Source: Cercis canadensis (taxonomy: Eukaryota > Streptophyta > Magnoliopsida > Fabales > Fabaceae). From it: DNA of 64,000 bases. The notes under the pieces were generated by a model. It was not told where the DNA came from. It saw nothing but the letters and a program-made list of their open reading frames with translations, and ran no database searches. Below are positions 26,897 to 39,930 of this stretch, piece by piece (the first letter of the stretch is position 1; every line of letters starts with the position of its first letter). The stretch lies in contig QAOA01005544.1 in NCBI GenBank assembly GCA_003255065.1, positions 310,001-374,000 of the forward strand. Reading direction: 5' to 3'. Position numbers and translations under genes: made by a program.

Positions 26897-27374
26897 GAAA
26901 TTATTGTTAAGTCATTTAAATATATAAAAAAATTCAGATGAATTACTTAGAAAATATTTTTAAATAGATTATAATTATTATTAATATTTTAATTTTAATT
27001 TTTTTTTGTTATTTAATGATTATTATATATTGACTCATGATTGTTCTACGTCTTTAAACGATAAACTAATTGGTAGTTATTATGAAAGATAATCTTAAAA
27101 AATTAATAATTATTATTTTTGGTTACTCACCGGTGTTTAAGTTTCACTCAACTAATTTAGATTCGAGCCGAGAATGATCACAAGGGTGGCAAAACTCTAC
27201 TAACCGATGTAGTTGCATACCCAAAAACTAGAACTCGAGACTCTTAATTAAGCTAGAATATTCTCTTATCAGATGATTTACACGCTTGTTAGTAATTAAC
27301 AATAATTATAACTTACCTAAAAATATTTTTTTAAATGACCCACTTAAAATTATGAGTAACTTAACAATAATTTG
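26897..27374. mobile_element. MITE-like element with long inverted ends
   Basis: The left end (aaattattgttaagtca) is repeated inverted at the right end (acttaacaataattt). Similarity continues inward on both arms (aaatatttttaaat...ttataattattatt versus its complement) over roughly 80 bp. No ORF. A related fragment sits at 4212-4260. Target duplication not resolved. Confidence 0.6.
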
Positions 27375-28218
27375 CTCAATAAATCTTCTTCTTTCTAGGG
27401 AAAAAAAAAAAGCATTTTTACAAGTATTTAATGGGTTTATAAGCATAGGCCAGGATTAAAAAGTGGATGTGTGGATAATTTTTTTTTATGAATAAATAAT
27501 TACAATTTCATTGAAATTTAACATATGCATGCTCTTATTTAATTTACATATGAAACAAATGACGCTTTAATTTTCTATTCACTTCTTTTCTAGATGATTT
27601 TCGTTTCACTCTGGAGTCTGGGAGTTGTAGTGCTGCTGCTAATAATAATATAATTCCATAAAACAAAAATAATAATAATCCCAGAAAACATATATATGCA
27701 GGTTTCGATCTGTGTTGCCGACATCAACTAAATTAGTATCCTAAGTCGCTGCGTTGACGAATCAAATAACTATTTCTAGCTAACCAATTAGTTGCCAGTA
27801 TTTTCATTGAAGATGCTTTTAAAGGTTTCTTTATATATCTTCTTTCCTTTCGGCTTAATTAAACCCTTTCTAATCTTTCTTTTTCGGCCATAGTGCGCTT
27901 CTTTTGCGTACGCCTCCTTCCCTTCCACTCTTTTCCAACTAATCAAAGAGAGAGAGAGAGATTTACCTATCAAAACTTTATTTTATTTTTTTTCATTAAT
28001 TAGGGCTACCCCCAAAGCTTTAACTACCACTTACCATAATTGGAAAGTTCATATTGGTTATGTAAATTAATTTGTTCTTTGCTGTATCTTAGGGGTTGGT
28101 CTAATAGTGAAGACAACCATATAATGTGAGGTTACTCAGGTTAGTATAAAATAACACACCCAGAAAGAGAGGTTTATGTTTTGAGGGGATGCAATGCAAG
28201 GAGAAAAACAATAGAGTT

Positions 28219-28289
<71 letters not shown>

Positions 28290-30640
28290 CAATCATTTAC
28301 TGATATGCTTGGTGGGCAAAGTTATTTTAATTATGCCTCAAAGTGGCTTTTACATGCCTTGTAAAATTTTATTGCCCATTTAATAACATGATTAGTACTG
28401 CAATCATTTTTGCTTTATGCACCTTTGGAATGTATGCACTACTTTAAGCAGACAATTGGTAGTGGAAAACTCCTCAGGCTAAGATACTGTGTCTTTCAAT
28501 CAGAAACAATTAAAGCCTTCACAAATCACAACCCCATTTTCGGGAGAAAAGGAAGAAGAAAAGAAGGAACAGACAAAAAAATAAACAAATTAAAGGAAAA
28601 GAATAAAAGAGTTTAAAGCAGAAACATAAGAATAGATATAACGAATATCCAAGAAAAAACTAAAAAGAAAGAGCATACATGCATGATTAGGCAGAGGATA
28701 ATGTCTCCCGACCATTTTTTAGTTGACCAAGTCAGCTCAAGCTTGCAGTTGTCCCTATTGCAACTATATAAGTGATGATTAAGTGAGATGAGATTTTGCT
28801 AAAAAAAACAGAGTATAGTGGGAAAACTGGGATTCTTTTTCTTTTTCAAATTATCTTGACATTTCTGCTAATTTAAAATCTACATATATATGGGGTTTGG
28901 ATTGTTTCCCATTGACTAGGGAAAAAGGGTTAAGGATATGCATCTGTGATTGGTTCATATGAGAACTATAATTAATTATAGTGTATAGAGTAGGTTAGGA
29001 GTTATGAGTTGTTGGACGAAGTCAAACAAAATTTGAGCACATGCTGCGGCATGACAGAGACAATGATAACTGATAATGTTTTTCTTCATTATCTATTCTA
29101 GGGTTGTTCTTCTCTAGTTTCTCTTTCTTCATTTTCATTTTTCATAATTTTATTCTTCTCAATTTTTCTATTTTATTTTCATTAAAAGTGATGGCATGGG
29201 GCAATGGGCACGGACAGCACTCACTTATGTCACCTAATTCAAGCCTTCTACGAAAGAAGTTAATAAATGGTGTTGTGATCTTGAAGAAGCAAACCTTCAC
29301 ACATACTCCCATTATTGTATAATGGGTCTCACGTGCAACCCTATGGCCATTGCCCACTTCCATGTCCTTGAGGGACATTCCAAGTTTAGGAGTAGCATGA
29401 AATTCTCGCAAGAAAAAGCCAAATGCGCCTTTGCTCATTGCTCATATTTAAGTTTGGTGATAACATTAAAATCTTTTTATTTTCAACTTTTTCCTATTAA
29501 AGACACCCTAAAAAAGGGTTAATGGAAAACAACTCGTTAAGGCAAGTTCGCCTAGAACCAAGATAAGAATGAGAATGGATATTCATGCTCAACTTGGGGT
29601 TAGAGTTTGGTGAAATCAAGAGGAGTCGTATCAAAATATGCAATACCGAAACTCATCCTCATTAGCTCAACTTCAGCCTTAACTACACAAACAAACAAAC
29701 ACAAACAGATACATATATTCTAATCCAAGTTCAAGAGTAAACGCCATTCTAGAGCCATGGAGATGGAATGTAGGAAAATTAAAATGGAAAGAAGAGTGAG
29801 GGCTCCATCTATAAACTTGGACAACTTGTAGTGAGGTTTCGTTACAATAGGTTGGGTAAATTTGGACTTCTTCTAGTTATAAGATGGGCTTTAAATGGCT
29901 TAAGTCTAAACAAGGAGTTGTTTCTCTACTTGGGCTAAAGTTATGAATGTTATTTGTTGTCTTCACTTGGGCTTGGGAAAACGGTGTTTGTTCAGGTTAT
30001 TCAATTCTACTACAAGCCCATGATTATTAGACGAGATGATGAAATTATTTTGTCATATTTATTAACTTTATTATTTATTATTACTAAGCGTATCTTAGCT
30101 CATGATAATCCAAGTTTAACTTTATCATTTATTATGTCATATAATATTGTGACGAAATTTTTTTTTGATAAATATGAGATAAAAATTGTGTGCACTGTAT
30201 TAAGAAATTAAACGACTTCGTACATTGAATTTGGTAAAATGAAAAGTCTCAATTTTTTTCACTGAAAATCATTACACTAAATGGAAACATAATTGAACTA
30301 AACTCATATTTTTCATCCAATTTTTTGGTAATTTATTAAATTGGCATCAAATTTTCTAATTTTACCTTCAAGAAGAAAATTCAGGATGAAATCTAATAGA
30401 AATAAAAAGTTTAATTAAATGGATCAATTTTGATATTTAAAAAGGATGAAAATGAACGAAAAAAAAAAAGTAACAGTTTAACTAAACCAATCTTGATATT
30501 TGGATAAAATTTCCAAGACCAAAATTTAAGGACTAGATTTTCCACAGACAAAAAAGGGAAAAAAAAAAAAGGATTATGCCCATCAAGTTGCATATTGAAT
30601 TCTATTCCTTGTTGCAATGGGATTGAGATTGCAAAGCTCT
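27375..30640. other. Gene-free interval
   Basis: Contains a compound TA/GA microsatellite and AT-rich DNA. Short ORFs, including the overlapping pair at 29104-29438, resemble no family I know and have no promoter or splice support. Confidence 0.5.
28218..28285. repeat. Compound (TA)n(GA)n microsatellite
   Basis: TA run 28218-28240 followed directly by a GA run to 28285. Confidence 0.95.
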
Positions 30641-30641
30641 A

Positions 30642-30649
30642 TATATAAA
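30642..30649 (+). promoter_or_regulatory. TATA box of the unassigned locus
   Basis: tatataaa flanked by GC-richer sequence (gctcta...gccctcg), followed about 30 bp later by a CT-rich stretch that looks like a plant transcription start and leader, with the first ATG at 30765. Confidence 0.5.
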
Positions 30650-30764
30650 GCCCTCGAACCACCGCAGTGTCTTAGCCATTATTCTCTTCTGCTTCTCATT
30701 CCAAAGCTTTAGGACTCTTCTCCATATCATAATTAGCTTTCTGGTTGCAAAATAGGATTTCAAT

Positions 30765-31391
30765 ATGAAACACATCACAAGGAAGATGCCCAAGCTTCCT
30801 CTTCCCTCTTTGATTTCACCCTTTTATCACAGGCCCTTAATGCTTCTGAAATTGGAATCAAGAAACGGAGCTCTTCTATCTCTGAAGATAGTAGCAACCA
30901 AGTTCAATCGCTCTCAAAATGTAACTTTTTTAATCTCTTTCAACCTAATAGGTTAAGTTTTCTTGTTAGTTTATAAATTAGATTGAATTGTAAATTCTGA
31001 ACTAGTGGGTTCCGTTTTGCTATTGAATTGAAAGTTGAAACAGGTGGCTTTGACTTCACTGGTTTGTCAGAGGCCCTGAATGGCATTCAGAGACAAAACC
31101 AAAAATATGCTCCTCAATGGGACAAAAGGTCGTTCTGTATATATGAAGAAAGCAAGTGAAATAGCACTTAGGAGGAGAGCAACGGAGATCGTGGCCAGGA
31201 ACAAAAAGAGAGATCTTGTAAAGATTACACACAACATTAAAAGGCTTGTGAGAGGGCCAAACAAATTTTGGCGAAGAAAACTAAGACGTGCAATTAGAAT
31301 GAGAGCCATCACAAGGCCAATTGAAAATGAAAAAGATGATGAGAGAGTAATTGTCATGGAAGAGAATGTGGCCTTATACATATGCATATGA
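30765..31391 (+). CDS. Candidate small gene of unknown function
   Basis: I do not recognise this. A TATA box and leader precede ATG 30765. A GT-AG intron fits 30919 to 31044 (donor aaaat|gtaact, acceptor gaaacag|gtggc). The ATG frame gives about 52 residues, then a stop soon after the intron. Another frame is open without an ATG before and across that intron in matching phase, with low-hydrophobicity text (SSLFDFTLLSQALNASEIG, then GFDFTGLSEALNGIQRQ) ending near 31153. A third frame, 31080-31391, encodes a 103-residue very basic peptide. It may be a gene broken by a 1-2 nt shift near its start, a non-coding RNA, or chance. Treat frames as unresolved. Confidence 0.25.
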
Positions 31392-31776
31392 TCAATCTAA
31401 ACACCATACATATATGCCATAATGATGTAATTTGCTGGTTGAAACTGTTTGATAAATTCATAAACAATTCTCTATGCTTTTCTTTGTTTTTGTTTTTTTT
31501 TCCTTACATAAGAAGCTCTTAAAGTTGCTGTATTGGGCATTATAGAATGAGTACCTTTGGAAATTAAGCCAACATTAATGAGAAAAAATTAGGCACTACA
31601 GTATATAGCTACCAATCCCAAGTTCCCAACTTCAATGTCGTATAAATTTGAAAAAGCTTAGTTTAATGATATTAAAAACTCTGATTTTCTCCTGTAGTTT
31701 CAAGTTTTGTTACTCCTTAATTATGCTATAATATTCACTTATTCATAATCTATCTTGCATCTTTTTTTGAGCTGAG

Positions 31777-31989
31777 ATGTTGGAGTTGGACTATATAAAT
31801 CTTATTTGGGAAGATGATCTCAGGTACGAAGCCAGAACTCTATTAGCTTTCACAGTAACAATTCTTGGAGCTTTCACAGTAATGATTTCTTCATTTAATT
31901 TTCTGCCAACATTATATACCGAATATTTAACTCAATTGAGTAGCATTGACACTACTGTTGTTCCTCTTAAATATTCAAGAAGGGCATGA
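31777..31989 (+). other. Hydrophobic 70-residue ORF, possibly a last exon
   Basis: ORF with a central membrane-like segment (LLAFTVTILGAFTVMISSF) and a basic end. It is preceded by a T-rich tract and a possible acceptor (tttgag). It could be a terminal exon of the locus beginning near 30.7 kb or a chance ORF. No family recognised. Confidence 0.2.
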
Positions 31990-34227
31990 AAAGTAAATAA
32001 CATAGTCATTTTTATGAAAAGTAATTGTAATTTAGAACAACCACTAGATGGACATTTTCTTATAAAAACGGACCTGTTGTGTTTGTTTTTTGCATCAGAT
32101 AAATGATTGCAGCAAGTTTACTGCATGTACCCTTTATTGCTTCCATGCTTGTTGAAGCTGTCCTGTAGGTTTATAGGTAACAGAGTCAGCAAATCAATGA
32201 ACTTGATGAACAAGCCAGTTAGGGCATAGAAGAATAATTTCCCAGAAAGTTCCTTCTCGCACAATTTGTAAGCCGAAAACCCTGCTACAATTGTGTTCCA
32301 TCTTAATTTTTTGTTTTATTTTCTATTCTTTCTGCTCCTGATTATATCAATTGCTGTATTGCTAGGGAAATCTTGAAGATCAACAACTAGTTTTGTACAC
32401 CAAAACAATAAACAGATTTTGTACGTAGGTCAGAAAATCCACGATTAATACTTCCATTGTTGACCCAACTGAGCATTATTTCTATGATTTTTTGCTTACT
32501 TTCAACAGCTAACAACTAATTAAAGATTAATTATCTAAGGACAAACTTCATAACCCAATAATTGCTTATAATTGTTCAATTACATTTATTTATTTATTTA
32601 TCTCTATTTTATATTTTATATATATCTAACTTGGAGTAGTAAGACTTACACAAATTTTACAATCGTACATAATTATATAAGAATTTAGACAATCTTACTT
32701 AAACTTTTTCCGGCTAAATTTATATGAAAAAACCTATGTAGTTATACATGTTTTACTAACTTTTTTTCTTGACTGTCCCCAAACTTCAATACAGCTGCTG
32801 CTACTTAAAAGCTAGACACTGCTATATATTTTTATCATGACCCAAAAATCCAATTTCCTATACATAAATGCCACCATATACAGATAAAGCTGAAGGTGGA
32901 AGAGTTACAACTGTGTGGATTGCCATAAAATAGGGGTTCAATTTTGTCTAGTATCCATAAGATAAGCGTTGGAGCTTGAGCACAATCATGTTGATGTGAA
33001 CTTTGCATGAGGTGCCAACGCACCAATTGGCCTCTGCGAATGCTACGTTTATTTACCTTGTCTTTCTTGGTGTCCATGATACAAGCTGTTAGATTTAGCG
33101 TTTGGATTACCTTAGATTCATTTAAAATTTATAGAACTTGTGATCAAGTGTTACATAGATTTCTTTTTCTTGTCCTTTAGGGTTAGGATTTTGTCTTTTC
33201 TAGGGCACCCTGAGACTGTTCATAAACTCATGTGAACCCTTTTAAGTACTTACAGATCTACACTGTCTTATAGTTGCCAGCATTATTTGCATCTTGACAT
33301 GTCCACGTTGGGGACCGCCAACTGAAACCATTATCATTGTCAATAATTTGAGCCTTTGACTACCTTTAAACCTTGGGAAAAATAAAATAGTTTCAAAGCC
33401 ATGGTTACATGACAATTTTGAGTCGGTTGTTAAAAAAAAAAAGTTATATTCAAATTTTCTTAAGATATGTGACAAGAAAATTATTTGAAAGAAATTAGTT
33501 GTAAATCATGCAATGCAGAAATAGTTATTTAAATAAAAAAAAAATAGTAAAAGAGAGAGAGCGAATACAATGATTATAAATAAATTTATTCATAGNAAAA
33601 ATAATTTTTTTTAAAATTTATATAGTGATATCATACCAGCACATATTTTTTTTGCCCTGCATACCAGAAAACGTAAGAGAAATGGTGTTTGTAAATTTGG
33701 TACATAAAAAAAGTGAGCAATATTAACAAAAAAAAAAGTTTAAGTAAGTTCTGAATTAGTTTAAGTTGAGTCTAATTAATTAAATTTGAGATATTGTATA
33801 TGTGCAGCAGGTGCAGAAAATATATGCATTTTCATGATTAGAAATAACACTACTCAAAACTCAAAAGTAATATACAAGTACTATTATTCCGTTTCAAAAT
33901 ATCTCAAGGTTATGATCACTCTCAAGGTCAAGGTACAACGTTTTGAGACCCACATCAGGAATGGTATCACTCTGAACCTCTTAAATGTGTCTTTCAGTCT
34001 TTCTTTAAAAGTGAACGAAACAACAAGAGAGGACAATGCCTGACTCAAATTATTGTTCTACTTATATATGCATACAAACTTTTTTACATTTTATTTCAAA
34101 CTTTTCAAATCCTTCTGAATTTTATTAGTCTCATTCATAACATGTTCAAAGAAATTGTAAATTATTACCAAATTATATTTTTCACAGTAATAAATTACAA
34201 GTTTTTTTTTTTCTATAATTAGATTTT

Positions 34228-34360
34228 GGCAAGCCTGGCCCAACTGCTTAGCCCAAATGGTCCCCTTACTTGCCCTTAGGCAGGAGTGTCCCTAGTCTTG
34301 TGGGTTCGATCCGGCCTCCCCTGCTTCTGTTCTTATAGGGGAAGAAAAAAAATTGGCCGG
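34228..34360 (+). mobile_element. tRNA-derived SINE-like fragment
   Basis: Contains a perfect RNA polymerase III B box, ggttcgatcc, at 34303-34312. An A-box-like stretch (cttagcccaaatgg) lies about 50 bp upstream, and an A-rich tract (ggggaagaaaaaaaa) follows. It does not fold as a tRNA and its GC content stands out from the AT-rich surroundings. Target duplications not identified. Confidence 0.5.
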
Positions 34361-35366
34361 GCCCTTCTATAAACTTGTTTTAAACATTATATCAAGAACT
34401 AAATATTAAACAAAAATAATAAGTGCCTTTGTCATAACAATTCCTTATAAATTTCAATCGAAACATTTTTGAAAAAATTATTGTTAAGAAAATCAAATAA
34501 AAAAATTTTAAGTTCGATTTTAAAATTATATTTTATTTTACTTTAATTAATATATAGTTATATTTCATAGTCAATAATTATTTGTAGTTTCGACATAATT
34601 AATTATTTTAATAGTCATATATTAATTATTGAGAATTACAAAATAACTACCAATCATAGAAAAATTTAATTAGTCATTGATAACAACTAAAATATATTTA
34701 AATTTTTTTTATTTAAGTTCTTTATTTATAATTCTCTTAAAAAAATTTATAAATGCTTGTGACCCTGTCAATCTATCATGTTTCATAAAATAATTATAAA
34801 AATAGTCCTATAACTTTATTATGTGTGTTATTATCATACTGAAGTGAATGTAATTATTTATTACTTATCACATAACCTTTTTTATTTGATTAATTATGTG
34901 ATTATAGTGTGTTGATATATGTGATAATTCTATAATACGATAAGCAGTTAATATTTTTGTAATTACATTTTCAAGCAGGCAATCAAGCACTTGTAAAAGA
35001 ATTCATGTTAAAACTTAAAAGCATACATTAATAATTTTATTTAACATAAAATAATTCTTTTTGTCTGTTTTTTAACTCAAATTATATCACATGATAACTT
35101 AAGTGAAATTTAACGCTCATTGGGCCATTTTTTGGCTCTGTTGCCGAAGTGCATGTACAAACATCTCAAAGTTCAAGGCACAATTAAGTACAAAATGCCA
35201 TATATTACCAAAAAATAATATACAAAATGCCATAGACCTAATCATTAGGACTATGTATAGGGTCTGAAAAATCAGTTAGCTACGGCCTTCTAGATCATCC
35301 CCAAAGTACATCTTAGATAAGTGAACATCCCTTTCTATTTTCTTTAGGTGATGGTTTTTGCTATAA

Positions 35367-35700
35367 GAGGGATGGTAGTGTACACATTGAATGAAATTTA
35401 ATAAGAGTTATAGTGTTATTTTAATATTATTATGAAAATTTTAAAAAATTAAATTATTTAGTATGTATTAAAATATATAATTTTTTTTATCAAATATAAT
35501 ATAAAAAAATATGTTAAAAATAAATTTTAAAAAAAAAAATTTAGTACATTTTTTATATTATTATTTTTTTTATATTTTATAATAAATTATATATTTTGAC
35601 ACATATTAATTAATTTAATTTTTTAAAATTTTTACAATAATATTAAAATTATTTAATAAATTCCACTAAATCCACTCAAAATATAGTTTTACTATCCTCA
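35367..35700. mobile_element. Palindromic MITE, about 334 bp
   Basis: Arms of about 150 bp are inverted copies: the left arm taatattattatgaaaatt...ttaaaaaattaaattattt matches the complement of the right arm with few differences. Outer ends gagggatggta and its near-complement tactatcctc extend the repeat. No ORF. The whole element could form one long hairpin. Target duplication not resolved. Confidence 0.7.
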
Positions 35701-36243
35701 AAGAGAAGGACCGAAGTATAGCGTTCACCTTCTTTTTTTTAACTTTAATTTAAAGACTCAACATATTATTTTGTCTCATACTGAAAAACTTAGTATAATT
35801 TAGGTTACACTAAATTTATTTAAATAATTTTTATAGAAATTTAATGTAATTTAATAAAATTTAAATTATATTATTTTATTTTAATATAAATATATTACTA
35901 CAAACTTAAATGATATATTAGAAATTAAACCAGTTGTTAGAAGAGAATGCCTTTTCTCTAAACAAGCACTATTATTGTCATTATTTCAAGATGGCTAATG
36001 TTGTTGTTTTTTAACAATGCAAATCATCAAATTAGTTTTTGAGTAGTGAGATTAAGTTCTTTTTCAGTTGATTAACGTCTTTAATTATAGCACTGATTTT
36101 ATAACTTAGGCTGGAGACCATTGTGGATGACATTTTACAAAGAGATAATTATCAAAATAATATTTTTTTAAATAAAATAAAATATTATTTAATATTGTTG
36201 TTTATATTTATTTTTAAAAAAAATCATACTTTTCATTTAGTTC

Positions 36244-36410
36244 AGTGGAATTTAATAAAACTTATACTATAATTTTAATGTCATTGCAAATATCTCAAAA
36301 AATTGAATTACTCAGTATATACAATAATACATAATATTTTATAAAATATAAGAACGTTATAATATAAAAAAAATAGTCAAAAAATAAACTTAAAAAAATT
36401 ATTTTTTAAC
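36244..36410. repeat. One-armed relative of the 35.4-kb MITE
   Basis: gtggaatttaataaaac and the following text (attttaatgtcattgcaaat...aaaaaattgaattac) align with the inverted right arm and the left arm of the element at 35367-35700, indicating the same family. Confidence 0.5.
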
Positions 36411-37028
36411 ACATTTTTTTATATTGTATAGTTCTTGAATTTTATGTAATTGATAACTTAGTATTTTATGCAGGACGAAGTATAATCCATAATCAACACG
36501 CAATCCAGTTTGGTTTATAACAATGTAGTGCATGTTTAAATTAGCTTTACTTTATTATTTTAACAGTTTTTTTTGAACTTAAGTATGTGGGTTAAAAATA
36601 TATGTTTGAGTAAAAGATAAAAACAAGTATTCACATATTTTAATACACTCTAACAATAGCTTTAAGAAACTAGCCAGCTAAATAACCATTATGTCAATAG
36701 AAGGGGAAAAAAACAAAGGTGAATAAGCATATACGTGTAGTGGAATCAGAAAGTGAAGATCTTGATCCATAAATACAAGGCAAGGGCAGCACAAATTTGG
36801 TTGCAAATAGGAGTGTTTGACCACGCGTGAGATAGAGACTTGATATGAGTGTTAGAAAAGACATTAGCTAAGAATAGGAAGGAATTGCAGCCACTTTAGT
36901 CAATTCGGGCAATAAAGGAGCAAATCTTGAGTCTATTTGGATACGATATCGTATTAGGTAGGCTTTTCAAGAAGGAAAATGCTACAGCTATAAATAAAAA
37001 TATTAAATAATTTAGTTTTGTTGGGTAA

Positions 37029-37290
37029 TTGGCATGGTTATCTGGAGTGGAGGCAGAGGAAGAAGAGAGGAAGAAAGAAAGAAAAGTGGAGGGGGCTGCG
37101 CTGAGCACTGTACCGCGGGTAGAGTGTTCAGAATCAGAGCGATCAGTGACCAGTGGTGTGGTGTGGTGTGGACGCGGATGTGGATGTGGTGGTGCTGCTC
37201 GCCAAAGAGGGAGAATAGCAAGTAGCATTAGGAATAGCCTCTCTCTGCCTCTGATGCTGCCACAGCTGCTGATGGTAACTATGCTACGTA
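37029..37290. other. GC-richer island, open in several frames
   Basis: About 260 bp of markedly higher GC content within AT-rich DNA, with purine-rich (gaggaagaaagaaag) and tggtgtggtgtgg-type repeats. ORFs of 63-132 residues overlap on both strands, which is what low-stop composition produces by itself. None matches a known family. It might be a promoter/5' exon of an unidentified gene or a remnant. Confidence 0.3.
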
Positions 37291-39895
37291 CCAATACCTA
37301 TTCGATCATCACCTTCGCACGGTCTAAAACCTCTTTGTCTGCACTCTGCACCTCACAATCTTTTTACCCAACGTATATCCTCCCTCACTAATTATTTTAT
37401 CTTCACCCAATACCATAACTGCCCTTCTTCCTATTTTGTGTTTTTTTTTTTAAAAAAAAGAATGATCCTTAAGTTTTAATATTTAAAAGAAGATAAAAAA
37501 AAATTCAAAGTAAATATTTTCAAACAAGTGTATGTCATTTTATATAAAATAACTAAAATATATATTCTGTAATTATTATATTAAATATAAACAATATAAT
37601 TACATTTTTTTTCATTTTTTTTTACTTGTCACTAGAGTGTTTCTTGTCAATCCCCAAAGTTTACCTTCCATAATTAAATCAACCTTGGAAACATCTTAAA
37701 CGCCCTTAGCTAATTCTAAAGGTAGCTGGTAACAATCAATTTCCAATACTAGATCCAGAAACTAAACTACAATGATATGCATCTGTCCTACATTTAAGAT
37801 ATTTTTATCAAATCCTGATCAACGCCCATTGTCTCCAGACTCGGATTCGGTCATGTTGCAAAGATCTAAGTCATATATTTCATTAAAGCTCATCTGAATC
37901 ATTAAAATACATTGATTTTTAATAGTTCATATGAGTTTTAATAAAATGTACGACTCAAATATTTACAACATGACTCATGTCACATAGCCAGATCCAAATC
38001 TNCAAATCTCATTATCTCCTATCACATATTACTCATTACATATAACATTTAATATGAAAATTACTAATTAATACTACCTACATGAGATTAGCTTATATCT
38101 AGGAGATGAATTATTAGTCAAGGCACACAAGTTGGCCTGGCCAGATGCCACTTAGACAATAATAATAATAAATAAATAAAAATTATTAAGTGTGATCTAG
38201 TAGTAATAAATTTGGATAATATACAAAAAAATCATATGAATTCGAGTTTCTTTGATGTCATATAACTAAAAAATAATAAATAAAAAAGAACATTGACATT
38301 AAGCATCATAGGCCACCTTCACTGCCTTAAATTTTGGAAGTACATAATTGATCCTATGGAATTATGGGCAATTAACAGTAAGATAAGCATATGCCAATAA
38401 TAACCAATCTAAATTTAGTCTTCCATCTAAAAAAGTCCTAAATATAGTGAAATTTCAATGGGTCAGAATCTCAGGAGTGGGAAAGGCAAAGCACATGCAA
38501 ATTAGAACCAATCTGAAATTCAACAGCTTCAAAATTTACCAAATGGGGGCAATCATGCATATCTCAGGTATTGACTAAAATCATTAACACTTTAGTCAAA
38601 TATGTAGTCTACGAAACGGGACACTGAGACATTATTACGTAGAATAATTCAAATTGCCTAAAATCATTCCGTCATTAACATGCCATGCCCACCAATCAAA
38701 TACAAGATTAATTAAGATCGTAATTGAATCCTATTTTATTTTCTGAAAATACGATATATCACATTGCGGATTCTCAGTGTGCCTATTATCCTGCAAATCC
38801 TACTATATATATAATCCCCCCCTCATCTATGTTGCATGGGTGTGAATATATATATAATTTGTAATCAAACTCAAGACTTATACATTTCAATTTATTTTTG
38901 AAAGTCATTTAAATAAATGGTTAAGAGTTTAATTATTATTATTTGATTGAATTTAATTTTAACAGTGAATACTAAATAATAGTGAGTTTGTGCATTGTCA
39001 TGCTTTTTAAGCCCAAGGTGTATGGCAGAAAGTCAGTATGTTATAAACATTTATTCTCATATGATTTAGTGATTTCTTATGAAGTTGAGATTTCATGTTT
39101 GATTTCTTATTCTTTAGTGCTCAATTAAAAAGTTTTTTTTTTTTTTTNTTTTTTTTTTTTTTTTTTTATCTAAAGGTCAAAATAATCTTGGCATAATTAA
39201 AACCTAAGAGTATGTTTAGTACATGAAAAATGAAAATTATATTCCACATCTAGTTTAAGAATTTTTTAAAAAGATTCAAGTTTTAAATTAGAATTCTTAT
39301 TTTTTTTTTTATATCTTCAACTAAAAAATGTAGTTCTATTTTTTTTAAAAAAGGGTTAGTACTTTATTTATTTGTTATTTATGTTAGTTAATCATAATAA
39401 TGATTCTAATCTATCTAAAAATCATCACTTTTTCTTCATTGTGGCATTGATGATTTCAAGCCATACAAAATGTTTGGGCATTTTATTTTATCTTTTTTTT
39501 TTCTTCTACCCTTATTATCCCATTGCAGCTAATTTGAACTTTGTTTTAATCTCATTCCAATTTTACAAAATTTGACGATGTATACCAAAGATAATCTAGA
39601 GATAATTCAGATTAATCATTTCAATAAAAAATTGTTTGCCTAAACTAAGTAGTAAGTAGCAAAGTTCTTTTTGGTTTTTTCAAAAACACAAGAGAAAATA
39701 TTCGAATATTTTTCCTAGCATTAATTTTTAAATTTGAGCACATTTTAGGAAAACAAAAAAATGTGGGTACAATTGTCATTATGAATATCGTCATTTAGAG
39801 CCCTATTCCCACTTGACACCTTTTCTACCGTTTTCTACCGAGAACTGAGAAAAGTCACTGTTTCTTGTCTTGTCATTTAGCACTTAGCACAGTAC

Positions 39896-39904
<9 letters not shown>

Positions 39905-39930
<26 letters not shown>
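39905..39930. repeat. (GA)n microsatellite
   Basis: Pure GA run about 570 bp upstream of the PLATZ gene. Confidence 0.9.

Noticed and set aside
29190-29370. Possible microRNA hairpin from the ggcaatggg and ccattgccc blocks
   Set aside because: The arms do not align as a continuous foldback and contain no known mature microRNA sequence.
31067-31387. Hydrophobic 106-residue minus-strand ORF resembling a membrane protein
   Set aside because: Antisense of a Lys/Arg-rich plus-strand stretch; such stretches automatically give Leu/Ser/Phe-rich antisense frames.
32835-33077. 80-residue minus-strand ORF starting MDTKKDKVNK
   Set aside because: No similarity to a known family, no promoter or splice evidence.
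34228-34330. Possible tRNA gene because of a perfect B box
   Set aside because: Acceptor and anticodon arms do not pair; better explained as a SINE fragment.
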